From: Orientallactaga sibirica
Lineage: Eukaryota; Chordata; Mammalia; Rodentia; Dipodidae
NCBI GenBank assembly: GCA_036365145.1
Contig: JAEOAD010000032.1
Span: 897,501 to 961,500, forward strand
Direction: 5' to 3'
DNA: 64,000 nt
Part shown: one piece after another, positions 32,525 through 44,503 of the stretch
Layout of the letters: the number at the start of each line of letters is the position of its first letter
Numbering within the stretch: position 1 is the stretch's first letter
Program-made: the position numbers and the translations under genes
Notes under the pieces: model-generated
What the model was told of the DNA's origin: nothing
What the model saw: the letters and a program-made list of their open reading frames with translations, nothing else
Database searches by the model: none

Positions 32525-33707
32525 ACCTGGAAAAACCCTGAGATCAAGAGACCACCGATAACAACTATGAACCTCAAGAAGGTGAACGGGGAAGGAAGGC
32601 TGCTACTCAGCAGAGCAGTGTTTACATACAAACCTGCTCCTGGTTATTTGGAGCTGAGAGAAAGAGCTTTATATGAGGTCAGAAAGTCACCTTATCCATT
32701 CTTTGCTAGTTCACACATTAATTCATTCACTTAACTGGTACTCAAAAAAAAAAACTCCCAAACTTTCTACCAATTGTTGCATTTTTAGAGAGAAAAAAAG
32801 AAGACAACATTTTAATGTGAGATGAAGGACCTGACATAAATGTAGAAAATTCCAGAAACTGAACCTGTTTCTAGATGAACCTGATGCGCAATCTGAATAT
32901 GTGCCCAAGCATGCCCAGGGTCCCAATTCCAGACAGTGGAGCCCAGCTTTAAAAAAAGGCCCAACTTCTGTTTTCAGGTTTTAAGTTGTTTGAAACTTAA
33001 TATTCCCTCAAACACAATTCCATGCATGGTAAATAGTTCCAGTGCTTTTTCTATGAAAACCTCATTAATTCCCAATGTGGCAGGAAATAAAATGACCAAT
33101 GGTTCTCTAAGTATGCAATGAATCTTCCCATGATGCCTCCAGGGCTCTTGTTTAGAAACACTGCCTCAATAGGATTAAAGTAAAGTTGCATTAAACTGTG
33201 AAAGTTCCACCCAAGAATACGAGAGAAAAGTTAAAGGGTATAGAGACTCAGAAAAACAATCTAAAATAGTAAACACCGATGTTCGCTGGCATGTCACTCA
33301 GGAGACAGTGATGAGATAGTGGCATCTTTGCTGGGTCTGTGGTCTGTTTCCCAAGTACCCATCCTCCTAGTGTGAATGTCTCCTACTGCTAAGTTACAGA
33401 CTTGGTGGATACTTTATTTCAGATGTTCTCCAGTTCACATAAGTCAGAGTCACTGTCACATCTCCTAGGAACTGCCTTTGTCATTAATTTTTCTCTCTAG
33501 GGAATGCTGGCCTCCTTCCTAATTATGATGGCTGTATAATGAGAACAGTTCTCTGCTTCTCTGAAAACTCCCTCTTACCTCCGAGATGACCCAAATTCCC
33601 TAATCCCTTTCTGGATCCTCTTTCTCAGAGTGACAGAAAACCCTAATACTATAAGCAAAAGTAGATCTTGTGGAAATCACAATGGAAAAGGTTTTTATTG
33701 AACAGAG
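32525..33707. other. Unclassified stretch
   Basis: There is no recognisable repeat or coding exon; frames are under 80 codons. Confidence 0.4.
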
Positions 33708-33720
33708 TAGAATAGAAAGG

Positions 33721-33967
33721 GTTTTTTTTTTTTTTTTTTTTTTTTGAGACAGAGAGAGAGAGAGAGAGGGAGAGGAAGACAGATAGAGCTGGGCGCGCCA
33801 ACAGTCTCTCAGCTGCTGCAAACGAAATCCGGATGCTTGTGCCCCCTTGTGGTCAAGTGCGGCATTGCGCCCTTGTGTCACTTTGCATCTGGCTAAAGGT
33901 GGGACCTGGAAATTGTTCTTAGGCTTAGGATGCAGGCACCTTAACCACTAAGCCATCTCTCCAGCCC
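33721..33967 (-). mobile_element. tRNA-derived SINE, long form, with TSD
   Basis: The 13-bp repeat 'tagaatagaaagg' flanks it at 33,708-33,720 and 33,968-33,980. Inside, in reverse, are a T-run, (GA)n, 'cagtctctcagctgctgc', 'gtggtcaagtgcggcattgc' and 'ccactaagccatctctccag'. Confidence 0.96.
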
Positions 33968-34146
33968 TAGAATAGAAAGGTTTTAACCTCTGATGGATGA
34001 AAGAACTAGCCTCAAGGAGCCCTGTGGTCAGTAAATACTACACTGGCATAAATACGATTAGTCAGTAAATACTATCACTGGAGTGAAGAGGCCTACAGAT
34101 TTTTTATGTGGTTTACTATATTCACTTTAACCTGTCACTAAGTTAG

Positions 34147-34320
34147 TGAGTGTGGAAGTTTGAATGTGTTGGGCCCCATAGACTCAGATTGGCTACTTGG
34201 GACTCCAGTGGGCAGACCCCTACCAGGGAAGAGGTATGTCACTAGGGACAGATCTTTTGGTCATAGCCATGGTGCCTTGTTCCAGAAGGGCTATTAGGGA
34301 AATGTTTTCACAGTTCCAGC
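34147..34320 (+). mobile_element. MaLR-like LTR 5' part (tentative)
   Basis: It starts 'tgtggaagtttgaatgtgtt' and 'gggccccatagactc', an opening that resembles rodent MaLR-type LTRs. The far end is not definable. Confidence 0.4.
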
Positions 34321-35067
34321 TGTGAAGATACAGAAAGATTGCTGCAAGGGTGATGCAAAAGAGCAAGGCTACATCACAAGCTGGCAATGCATCTTATCGT
34401 CAGTCATATTGTATTGGTTTTGGAGGCATACAGTATGCTAGAGTTACGGAGTCATAGAAGCTTGCACCAAGGTTCTAGGAAGTCAGTGAGGAAAGATGTT
34501 GTATAGCAAGGTCAGATTCCTTTAAGAGAATCCTTGAGAGACCAATGTATGAAGCACTGAAGATAAAAACCAAAATTGGAATGGAGATCCTAGGATGTTG
34601 GGAGATGCCAGGAATGAAGGATATCTGCTTAGAAAAGACAGTTATTTACTTAGTGGAGATGGCGCAAGAGAGAAGACACGTGTATTGTATACAAGAGGGC
34701 TGTCAGGGCAGGGCTACCCAAACCCAATGGAGCTCAGTCAGTACCACCCTGAGCTCCAAATACATGTAGCTACAGATTTAGTGCTCTCCCTGCAGGGTTT
34801 TAAGGTTCCTGCCTTGCTTTTGGTTCCAATTTTCCATGCTGTCCTCCTTTCCTTTAGAATGGGAATGCTTGCTTTGTGCCACTTATATACTGTATATTAT
34901 ATATTGCAAGTGTATAGCTGGTTTTCAATTTTGCAGAAGCTCACATCTAGAAGCTTGCCTTAAGTCTCAGAACAGATTTTGGATGTTTGCAAGTATTAAA
35001 ACCCTTAAGACTCAGGACTTTTATTTATTTATTATTTATTTATTTATTTATTATAAATGTTTATATT
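34321..35067. other. Diverged stretch, possibly MaLR internal sequence
   Basis: The part at 34,800-35,020 ('cttttggttccaattttcca', 'gaatgggaatgcttgcttt', 'cttaagtctcagaacag') resembles non-coding internal sequence that accompanies MaLR elements. This is from memory only. Confidence 0.3.
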
Positions 35068-35331
35068 TTTTTTTTTTGGAGAGAGACAGAAAGAGACAGA
35101 GAGAAAGGCAGAGGAAGACAGATAGAGATGGGCGCACCAGCAGCCTCTCAGCTGCTGCGTACGAAATCCAGATGTGTGCGCCCCCTTGTGGTCAAGTGCG
35201 GCATTGCGCCCTTGCGTCACTTTGCATCTGGCTAAACGTGGGACCTGGAGATTGGAACCGCTGGAGATTGGAACCAGTGTTCTTAGGCTTAGGAGGCAGG
35301 TGCCTTAACTGCTAAGCCATCTCTCCAGCCC
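35068..35331 (-). mobile_element. tRNA-derived SINE, long form, with TSD
   Basis: Direct repeat 'atgtttatatt' at 35,057-35,067 and 35,332-35,342. In reverse it shows (GA)-rich text, 'cagcagcctctcagctgctg', 'gtcaagtgcggcattgcgcc' and 'gctaagccatctctccagcc'. A short internal duplication 'ctggagattggaac' appears near 35,247-35,275. Confidence 0.94.
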
Positions 35332-35629
35332 ATGTTTATATTCTCATATCCCCTCTCCCTCATCTTCATTCACTGAGGGCCCTCCTCAAATAACTGTGCT
35401 TATCCACTTTAATCCTAGATGCTCTCACTTTTGGCTAGAGAATTTGTTCTATTTGACAGATAGCAGGCAATACTAGAGAGATCCAAGATCCTCAATATGA
35501 CAAGAAAAGATAGCTGACTGCCAACCACAACGTATGTCATCACTACCATATCTGCAAGGGCAAAGAGACAGTGCAGAGGAAGTCATAAGATTTGCGACTT
35601 TTGAAGTGAAAGATATCTTACAAACATTA

Positions 35630-35920
35630 GGAGATGGGCCCTAATTGGGAGAAGCTGGTTTCTGCGATTAAGCCTTGAGGCAGCGCGACCACTATCCCTT
35701 CTAGTTAGAGCTCTCTTCCTATCAGTGTGAAGTAACCAGCCACAAACTCTCACTGTCAGGCACTGAGTTCACCCCAGCTGCATCCGTCTACCACCATGAA
35801 CTCATCCATGCCTTCACCACCATAAGAGTTGCACCTTTTCAGTCTGTGAGCTAAAATAAATTCTGTATCAAGTTGTTTTTGTCAGGTATTCTGTTATACT
35901 GATAAAAGAAGCCACTAAGA
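35630..35920 (+). mobile_element. MaLR-like LTR 3' part
   Basis: 'aggagatgggccctaattgg' leads into a terminal block 'ctgtgagctaaaataaattc' and 'gtcaggtattctgttatac', followed by 'ccactaagaca'. This is the characteristic end of MaLR-type LTRs with an AATAAA-like signal. Confidence 0.55.
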
Positions 35921-35921
35921 C

Positions 35922-36240
35922 AGCGTTGTGATTTACATGTGACATATGTTTAAACACTTGGTTCCCAACTGGGTTGCTGTTTTGGAATATAGTGGAACTT
36001 TTAGAAGATGAATCTGAACTAGTAGAAGTGAGGCATTGTGGGCAGGCCTTGAGATTTTATAGCCCAACCCTATTTCGTGCTTTCACTCTCTTGTTCTCTT
36101 ATTGTGGATTCATTGTGACCAGGCGGCTTCCTATTCCTGCTGCCATGACTTCTCCACCACGATGTACCTTCTGGAACTGTAACCTGAAATAAACACCTTC
36201 CTTTCTTAACGGTCACAGCAACAAGTAGTCACTAATATAT
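35922..36240 (+). mobile_element. MaLR-like LTR, sense
   Basis: 'aaacacttggttcccaactg', 'gcaggccttgagattttata', 'ctgctgccatgacttctcc' and 'gtaacctgaaataaacacct' occur in order and resemble a rodent MaLR-type LTR. It directly follows another such LTR end. Confidence 0.55.
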
Positions 36241-36293
36241 GCAACAACTAAACTCAATGCATCTATATCAACCATGCACATGTTATAATTTGT

Positions 36294-36500
36294 TTACTTA
36301 TTTATTTGAGAGTGACAGAGAGAGAAGGAGAGAGACAGAGAGAATGGGCACACCAGGGCCTCCAGCCACTGCAAACGAACTCCAAATGCTTGTGCCACCT
36401 TGTGCATCTGGCTTATGTGAGTACTGGGGAATTGAGCCTCAAACCGGGGTCCTTAGGCCTCACAGGCAAGCACTTAAGTGCTAAGCCATCTCTCCAGCCC
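36294..36500 (-). mobile_element. tRNA-derived SINE, short form, antisense
   Basis: 'ttacttatttatttgagagt', 'gggcacaccagggcctccag', 'catctggcttatgtgagtac' and 'gctaagccatctctccagcc'. Confidence 0.93.
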
Positions 36501-36949
36501 CTATGTACATGTTATATACAACATGATGATTCTGTAGACAATTTGCCCACCTTAAGGAAGAGCAACTCTAACCACAAGCAAGTCCTGCCTGGTGCCGTGT
36601 TCATGCAGATTGAAGTGTGCTACGAGCTGTAAGGAATACTCGTGAAAAGGTGTATCATAGAATTGTTGAGGTGGTATCCAGGAAAGAGCACATGGTTTCT
36701 GTCTGGATTGTGATCAACTTAATAAAGTTTAGGATAGCTTTGCTCCGGTCAAATAATGAGCAGATGTAAAGGACAAGAAGTATTCTGGAGAAATTGATTC
36801 TAACACCTGGGAATTTGTCACCACAACAGGAAAATCATTACCTCCGGAGGGTCTGCTTTCTGTACTCAGTAACAGATATGAAGCTTGCTAGTAGAGAGAG
36901 CAGGAGAATCCTTAGAGCTTAGTGAGCATACTGCCTTCTAGGTTCACCA
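36501..36949. other. Unclassified stretch
   Basis: Nothing recognisable. Confidence 0.4.
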
Positions 36950-37170
36950 GCAGCTAACACTCGTAGAGGCAGAGTGCACGATCTGCACCAGGCTTTGCCA
37001 TGCATTATTTCTATTAAATCTCATAGCAATCTTTTGAGGTTAGAACCACAGTAACATATTTTATTGGTGAGGAACTGATGCACAGCACAACTGAGAAACT
37101 TGTGTGATGTCCCCTAGCTAGCACACAGAGGGGTAGAATTCACAGTTAAGCAGTGGGACCACAAATTTTA
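36950..37170 (+). repeat. MIR SINE
   Basis: Good MIR order over most of its length: 'agctaacactcg', 'gccatgcattatttctatta', 'aatctcatagcaatcttttg', 'attggtgaggaactgatgca' and 'cctagctagcacacagag'. MIRs predate the mammalian radiation, so this fixes the surrounding DNA as old. Confidence 0.75.
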
Positions 37171-37179
37171 AAGGCATCT

Positions 37180-37929
37180 TCTACTGAGTTCTGTCTCAGG
37201 GCAAGTTAGCCTAGGCTACTAGCCTTTCCTTTAATGTGCCAGGTGTTCATGAATTAGGCATGTGGGAGCTGGGATGTAGCTCTGCAACTTTGGCTTTATA
37301 TCAGAAGCAATCATACCTCTCTGTTGGCTTCCCGGTGGGACCAGTCGTACGCAGGTGTGCTGGGTCCTGAATATTTAAGAGTGGTTGGAAAACACTAGTT
37401 TGGTTTCCTACATACATTTGAGAAGCCTTTAGTTTGTGTGCCTTCAAATTATTTTCCAATATAAAAATAACAGTTATCATTAAAATTTTATGCATATGTG
37501 TCTAGAATGTAAACATGAGTTATTATCAACCTTGCTCCTCCAAGTAAAATATCGTTAACCCCCTGTTATGTATCTCCTGATGATTTTTATGTTCACATAC
37601 ATATACATTTTAAGTTTTATGAAATGTGTAGCAAACACATATTTCTGGATAATTTATATTTTGGTTACCAAAAGAACATAGAAACAGAAACTCAGTGTTA
37701 ACTATTCCAGTTAAACAGGGAAAATACTGGTTAATGTATTCCAAAAGAGTATGGAGCTATGAAAGAGGAGAAAGATGGAGCTGAGCCTCAGCATCTCCTG
37801 GAATCCAAGCCTGGGACATTCTTCTCTAGTCCCACATTCTCAGAAACCATCAGTGAGACTGATCATTGAAAAGTGAGTTATCTCTATAGAATAGGAAATA
37901 TTACTACCAGAAATTCCAGGTGGAATTCT

Positions 37930-37972
<43 letters not shown>

Positions 37973-39085
37973 CTTCACAATTGTACTTCAGAAGGCAAAG
38001 CATGACTCAGATGCTTGCAATTTGGGTTACATGTTCATCTGGGCATCATTTAACTGTGAGTAAGGGGATGTGCACACTACATCTACAATATTTTTGTTCC
38101 AGTATTTAGTCTTAGAATATTCAATAGTGGCTAAGAGAGAATCACTGCAAATATGCTAGCTTTTATTCAACATTTACAAATGTACTTTGCTTAGCAGTTT
38201 CTTTTTAGCATTCACATGACTATTTGTCATTCTCTTTATTAAATAATCTTTACAAGATAAACTGTATTAATTATTTTGAATTTCATATTTGGTTATTATA
38301 TTAATTATCTCATAAGCTTATTCCTAACTCCTGGACTCTGTTCTTTAGATAATAGCAATGAGAAAATCTTAATTAAATTGTTAATTTATCTGATTTTTTC
38401 AGTATTCGGTGGAATAATTTGCATCAGAGGAAAAAAATGCATGAGTGTAGCAAGGGGACTAGCTGGGAAGAAGGGTTTTAGCAGAAGTGGAAGGAGGATA
38501 AGAGAGGCTAATGGTAGTGAATATAATCAAAGACAGGCATGAAATTAATAATAAAATATTTTTTACAGAGTGAGCTATACAGCTCCTCTTCTTTCTCATT
38601 ACTTTAAAATATATGGTATTAATTTGTTCAAGCTCTGACTTGTCTAAGAACATTAACATGTACAGAGAACTCTACTGCCCATGGAAATGTCATATCATTT
38701 CATTTCTGCGTTATGTCATTGTAAGATGTTAGTATTTCATCTTAGCATTTAAATTTGGAACCAAAGATATTTACAAACCTTGCTGTAGCCATTTGCCAAT
38801 GAAGAAAAAGAACATGGCGTAGATGTCACACAGGGATTGTGAAAGCTTGACAATCTATGTGACTGAATTAAGCAACACCAGGGGCATTATTGAGAGGAAC
38901 CGTTGCATATCTATAAGTGATTGAGTGAGTGAGAGGGGAAACAGTACCAATTGCAGGAAGCACCAGCTCATGAGCTGGCGTACCCAAACTTATTCAATGA
39001 AAAAGGAAAAGGAAAAAGACAGTTAAGCACATGAATTTTCTCTCTCAATCACTCTCTCTCTCTCTTTTTAATTAAGTAGAAATTG
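37180..39085. other. Unclassified stretch with a (GA)n run
   Basis: A pure (GA)n microsatellite lies at about 37,937-37,970. No gene or named repeat is recognised elsewhere. A small TC-rich patch lies at about 39,040-39,066. Confidence 0.45.
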
Positions 39086-39089
39086 GTCC

Positions 39090-39530
39090 TTCTTAATAGG
39101 ATTGCTGGTATTAACCTTGGGGTTGTAGGTTATGAGTTGTGAGAGCACCCTTTGACCCTTACAATCTTTCTATCCCCTCTTTGAGAACTCCCTGAGCCTT
39201 ATTAGGTGTGTTTGAAGCCTATTTTAGTGTTGGGCTCACAGCTGCTTCTGGATTTCTGCTTTGGTGTGTTTTGATTATCCGCAGATGTCTGTCTCCGTCA
39301 CCCTGGTGCCAGTTGTCAGGCTCCCTGTGGAAGCAGCGCTCTTGCTCATGTCACCAATTCCTCTTTGATTTCACCTGGGCCCTGGCTTCTGTGTGAGGGA
39401 TGTTCTATCTCCTAGCAGAGAGTCCACTGTTTATTTTGGTTGTCCTTGTTTCTTGTTACTTTCTGAAAAAGGAAAACAGTTTCTCCATTGAAGAGTGAGA
39501 TCAGGATAGGTTAAAGGGGATAAGTGTGAG
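39090..39530 (-). mobile_element. L1 3' UTR fragment, antisense
   Basis: It shares 'ttacaatctttctatcccct', 'ctccctgagcctta', 'cacctgggccctgg' and 'cagtttctccattgaagagt' with the complete L1's 3' UTR (15.97-16.35 kb), more diverged. Confidence 0.7.
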
Positions 39531-39990
39531 GCAAACAGACTCTATTGCTGTAGATACCACATGCTGCCAATATGGAATATTAAGATAATAAGCTGAATCT
39601 GGAAGGAAGCTAGTTCCCAGATGGTTACCCTGTATAGGGCTGAAACGTGCTACATGAGCTGCTGGGGGAAAATGACCAGCAAGGTTGTAAGTAATCAAGG
39701 CGTGACTCCAATGAGCAGTTCCCACTAGTCTTTTGGCCAAAAGTGAGGCTACACCCATCAAAATATCTCTCTCTCTTTCTCTCTCTCTATCTATCTATCT
39801 ATCTTTCTGTCTTTTTGAACTTTCTACCACAACAACAAGCTGCTCTTGCCGTCAGGCCCACATTGAAAATAATGGGGCTCTAGCCTCTAAATCACAAGCC
39901 AAAATAAACCATTCCTCCCTTAAGTTCCTTCCCAGCAGGACCAGCAGGACAGTCCTTAAGGAAAAAGTTACTAACCAGTAATACTATATT
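39531..39990 (+). mobile_element. Unnamed repeat ending in a MaLR-like terminus
   Basis: The final block 'tctaaatcacaagccaaaat' then 'aaaccattcctcccttaag' resembles LTR 3' ends. Upstream 'gctgctgggggaaaatgacc' and 'atgagcagttcccactag' feel repetitive, but I cannot name them. A (TC)n/(TATC)n tract at 39,765-39,803 lies within. Confidence 0.35.
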
Positions 39991-40139
39991 AGATTTGACT
40001 CCTTTGAGATTTTTGACTGTAAATATATATTTTTCAATCTTTTATATTCAAAGGAAAAATGCTCTATTTTCTGTAATATATATGACATGTTTCAGAAGTC
40101 TTTGTGTACCAGGTTTTATGTTACTTATGGAAATTTAGA

Positions 40140-40140
40140 A

Positions 40141-40178
<38 letters not shown>

Positions 40179-40296
40179 GTGTGTGTATGTATGTATGTAT
40201 ATGTATGTATGTATGTGTATGTATGTATGTATATGTATGTATGTATGTATGTGTGTATGTATGTATGTATGTATGTATGTATGTATGTATGTATAT
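40140..40296. repeat. Compound microsatellite (CA)n-(TA)n-(GTAT)n
   Basis: A CA run (about 24 bp) passes through a TA run into a long imperfect GTAT/TATG tetranucleotide array of about 115 bp. The two overlapping 'proteins' readable here are only the repeat in two frames. Confidence 0.97.
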
Positions 40297-40299
40297 CTC

Positions 40300-41779
40300 C
40301 TTCAAGGACCTTACAAGCTATTTGTATAGACTAGAATAGAAGCAAATTAATAGTGATGCCTCAGCACCTGCATGTGCAAAACTCTGTGGGAGCACAGAAG
40401 AACTCATTATGATTTAAGGGGAGCTTTCAGTGTGTTGCTTTAGAATTTAGGTCTAATCTCAGAATGTATTTCTTTAAAATCTTTCAATAGGCTCTTAAGG
40501 AAATAGCTAAGGATCTTGAAAGATCTGGACAGCTCACCTGAATTCTTCCACTCTGGTACCTATTGGCTACTTGTGTCAATCCTCCTCTTGTACAAGCACA
40601 ACTTGTCACTGCTGCTCCCAGTGCTGCCATCGCCTCATATGTTCACTTTATGCTTTTAATCCTTCATTCACTGTCTCTGTCTCAATCCCTCTGCCTCTCC
40701 ATCTGCCTAATATTCACACTGGCAGCACCTCATTCCAGAGAACTTCTTGAGTCCATCTTAATAAGACAACTCACCATGTTGTAGTAACCTTTGTTGCGAC
40801 TATGTTGCTTACACAGTCTCCCTTTGTGCCTTCATGAGCATGTAGTACCTTTTTCACTGACCAAGGCATTGCCATCATTAATCGTAGTGCTTAAGGCATA
40901 GTAGGATCTCAACACCTGCTTAATTTTTAAAATCACAAGTAAATGATCATGGTGGCAGCAAATGAATGTTTAAGAAAGGTAGATAAAAGTGGGCCATCTG
41001 GGGGCAGGTATCATGCTATGAGTGGGAAAAATAAAAAATATCCTATGTTCTAGAGAGTTCTTCAATGACACACCAAAGAGCTCAAAATTTATTCTGTTGG
41101 CATCTGGTAATTGCTAAAAGACCTCAAATAGAGGTAATGTTAAATCATTTGGTCCCATGTAATAATACCATTATCAAAATGCAAAGAATATGGCGAAATG
41201 AACATTCTGACCAGAGGAAATGAACTCTGATGTAGATGCAGGTAGATGGATGCTGTATAAATATTGAAAAATGGTAAGGGTATTTTCTAACTTAAATAAC
41301 CTATCGGGTAACCATGCTAAAATACAGAACTGAAATTGGGACTCCACAAACTATAATATGCATCTTTCTCTGGTGTTTGAAAAACAATTATCTTTATATC
41401 TTTAATTTCCATGAGAAAGCTGGGCCATAGGGCATTATGATAAAATATGCTTATTCAAGTGACTTCTGAAGACAAGGTGACTTGTGCAGGTTGACTACCC
41501 AGAGAAACTAGTGGAGAATATTTTCTAAAACAGCCATTGAAAGCCTCTGGAAATAGTTCCAAGGACCAAGAAAAAATGATGAGACATAAATTTATGAAAA
41601 TCTGTGAGAGCTCAGTAAGAAAGTGTAATTTCTGCAGAAGCTTAACTCTCAGTTCAGGAAGGTAGAAACCATTCCAAATTTCTGCTCTGGGCAAAAAAGA
41701 AATAAAGAAAGACCTCAAAATAGTACAGGTGGAGGGGGTACATCATGTGGTGGGCAGTCAGTTCTTGTCAAATTGATGG
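40300..41779. other. Unclassified stretch
   Basis: There is no recognisable repeat. The 73- and 87-codon frames lack any family resemblance. Confidence 0.4.
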
Positions 41780-42118
41780 ATCTTGTATCTCCCCAATATT
41801 CTCTGCCATTTGTAATAAAATAAAGCAGATTCTCCAACCAATGGTGAGAGAAGCTGTGGTTAAGGGGGAATAGGCATATAATTTTGAGAGTCATAGAAAT
41901 ACAAAGTCTACAGAGAACTCAACACTAAAGGCAAATGGCTAATATTCCTTCCAAGGATCAAAGTCTGTAAGAGCCACAGGGAGGATAGAAATCTCCTGAG
42001 ACATAGCCCCCACCCTCCTGAGAGTGACAGAGACCTGAAATACCCCATGGTGAACATCAAGGACCCTACTGAGGAGGGCCTTCAGGGAAATAGAGACTGG
42101 AGGTGAAGATGAAGAGAT

Positions 42119-42168
<50 letters not shown>

Positions 42169-42320
42169 ATGTTAGAGGTACTGCTTGGACAAAGGAAGTG
42201 GTTCAGTGAGAGAGGTATGGGTATGAGAGAGAGAGGGTAAGAGAGATGGGAGAGAACTATGATCAAAATATATTTTTGTACATATATAAAATTTGTCCAT
42301 CAAAACTTAAAAATCTCTGC
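41780..42320 (+). mobile_element. Old L1 3' UTR end, sense (tentative)
   Basis: 'gcagattctccaaccaatgg' and a closing 'gggagagaactatgatcaaa' before an AT-rich tail resemble an old rodent L1 3' end. A (TC)n-(TA)n tract at 42,119-42,168 interrupts it. Confidence 0.45.
42119..42168. repeat. (TC)n-(TA)n microsatellite
   Basis: About 12 TC units followed by about 13 TA units. Confidence 0.97.
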
Positions 42321-42324
42321 TGTA

Positions 42325-43788
42325 GAGACCTGAAATTAATAGCACCATCCCCCCCCCTACCCCCAGTCTCTTAATCAGACCCTTCTCAGGAGGAGCAGGA
42401 AGTCACCATGCCCCCAGCTGTTTGTTGCAGAAGTTAACTCTTTAGTGGCTGTGGCTGAGAAACAGAAGGTTGTTCTTCCACCCAGTCACCACTTACGGGT
42501 ATGGCAGCTCTATGATGGTGTGGATGCTGAGATACTAAGGCCCTGACCTCTTGCTCTTGCATTCTAGGTGAACATTTCATGGCAGTTGAGAAAAGCTAAG
42601 ACCACCTCAGGCTGCTTCCCTCACAACTGGGGAAAGACTGTCAGAAGAAAAGCTTGTTCTCCTCCTGCCTCAGAGAGCTCCCTCAGAGAGTTCGCCTGGT
42701 CCCGGAGAATCAAACCTTAAAACAACTCCCAGCTTCATTCACTGGAATGGATTTGGTTTTCAATGGAGTACAGTGGAAGTGCTATTGAGTAATTAATTTA
42801 ACACCTTTTATGGTGAAAGAATAATAACTCCAGCAAATCAGGAATACAAAGGCTTTCTAAAGTTAGATGGTGATGAGTGCACATGTACACAACAAAAAAA
42901 TTTTAACACATGAATTACATTGGATGTGAATTGTATCTCAGTAAAGCTTTTTTAATGTGAGAAGGTCACTATTGATTATCCTCAGAACCAACAGATTCAT
43001 TCTTGTTATGATCTTAAAAGGAGTTTTTGTTTTTACTTAGTTCAAATTCCCTATTTAGTCTATATTGCACGTCAGAAAGTTACTGTGTGTCTATTTGTCC
43101 AGTGTTTGTAGCTCTTGAAGATGGTTTCCAGGGCTCTGAGAAACTGTGACCAAAGTTAGCATGTTTCTTCCTTTAAATGCATCCTACTGGCATAGTAAGA
43201 TTGTTGATTTTTTAAAATTATTACTTCTCTGTCTTTTCTATTCTTTCTTATTCTTATTTTCCTTTAGTTTTGTTTTCTTCCTTTTCCCATATTTTCTTTT
43301 TCTTCTAGTTAGTGTTTTATTTTCTTTTGTGTTTTGTCTGGCATTGTGTTTTGACTTCAATATAAAGATAAATTTGTCAGCTGCACTTGGAAATGATTTT
43401 CTTTTCTGATTTAGATCCAGCTGCTCACTGTGAACAGTAAGTCCATCATGCTGCAGGGCCTTACAGCCATCTCTGCTTAGGAAGGTATACATATTAACAA
43501 CTCTCAGCTCTTGTGACCAGCACAAAGGACATCTCACTCAAGATGGAATTGGCCCAACACACCCTGCCTGGTAAAGAGACATGACTGTCAGTCTTGGGAA
43601 GGTATCTGTGATTTATTTTCTGTAATCAATACTCAGTAAGCCATTTGGGTAACTTACACTAGTGGAAGGATATGTTTGGTTTCCTAGTTAGTCATAGCAG
43701 TGTGAAAGGAAGAAAATCCCAAGGCAAATTCTACCAGTTAGGATCATCTGGGCAGTTCTGCCACTTAGCTAGTAAAGAATAAGAGAGG
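42325..43788. other. Unclassified stretch
   Basis: A C-run lies at about 42,348-42,365 and a T-rich, low-complexity patch at 43,220-43,330. No gene is supported. Confidence 0.4.
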
Positions 43789-43789
43789 G

Positions 43790-43998
43790 GGCTGGAGAGA
43801 TGGCTTAGTGCTTAAGGCACTTGCCTGCAAAGCCAAAGGACCTCAGTTTGATTCCCCAGGATCCATGTAAGCCAGATGCACAAGGGGGCACATGCATCTG
43901 GAGTTCGTTTTCAGTGGCTGGAGGCCCTGGTGCACCTATTCTCTCTCTTTCCCTCTCTGACTCTTTCCCTCTCATAAATAAATAAATTAATTAAAGAA
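43790..43998 (+). mobile_element. tRNA-derived SINE, short form (near-complete)
   Basis: A clean example of the short form: 'ggctggagagatggcttagt', 'tgcctgcaaagccaaaggac', 'gccagatgcacaagggggca', 'catctggagttcgttttcag', a TC-rich stretch and a (AAATA)n tail. Confidence 0.96.
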
Positions 43999-43999
43999 T

Positions 44000-44299
44000 A
44001 AGGGAGAAACTCTGTTCTTCAAAGCTGAGTGAACACTGTAATGCCTAGCAGTGATGAACACAGCTTGGGCAGTGAGCTGGATTCCTTCCATTGCTGTCCT
44101 TTATGAGTTAGTACTAGATTGCTTCCAAAAAATAAAAAAATCTCATTATGGGCATAAATTTGGTTTAGGAGCATGGGGGCTGGCAAGTTTACACTGGTTA
44201 TCAGGTTACACAGAAACTCAAGAGGCTGTGAGGGCAGGGTTGGAATGGAACATATCCCACCTTCTCTGTTTGTGCATGGAGTGTGGAAACCTGCTCAAA
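44000..44299. other. Unclassified stretch
   Basis: It may be the diverged 5' part of the following L1 3' UTR. The 130-codon frame 44,051-44,443 has no coding support. Confidence 0.35.
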
Positions 44300-44503
44300 A
44301 GGCTTCTCATTCTGAGTTTGCAGCCTGCTGGGGGAGAAAAGTCATCAATGGCCTTAGCCAGCAGAGGACCCTGTAAACTACATGGCTGGCCAACTGGTGC
44401 AATGGTGGCATGTCAGTTATGGGGGAAACCAATTATTCTCTGATTGAAATTGAAGCCATCTCATGTCTAGTACTGGAAAGTTAGTAAAAAATCTGTGGCT
44501 TAG
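44300..44503 (+). mobile_element. Older L1 3' UTR, sense, left part
   Basis: It resembles the reverse of 10.9-11.2 kb ('gccaactggtgcaatggtgg', 'gtcagttatgggggaaacc'). It ends in the TSD 'aaaaaatctgtggcttag' (44,486-44,503) and resumes at 45,332. Confidence 0.65.

Noticed and set aside
34595..35315. Overlapping 122- and 159-codon plus-strand frames
   Set aside because: The right part is the antisense SINE at 35,068-35,331 and its TTTA-rich target; the left part is unrecognised non-coding text.
40087..40334. 76-80-codon frames rich in MYVCMYV repeats
   Set aside because: They are pure microsatellite translation.
43790..43860. tRNA-like head with A/B-box resemblance (and similar heads in other SINEs)
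   Set aside because: It is the polymerase III promoter region of a SINE; it is followed by SINE body and tail, and no cloverleaf tRNA gene is supported.
44051..44443. 130-codon plus-strand frame
   Set aside because: Much of it is an old L1 3' UTR; no domain, no exon structure.
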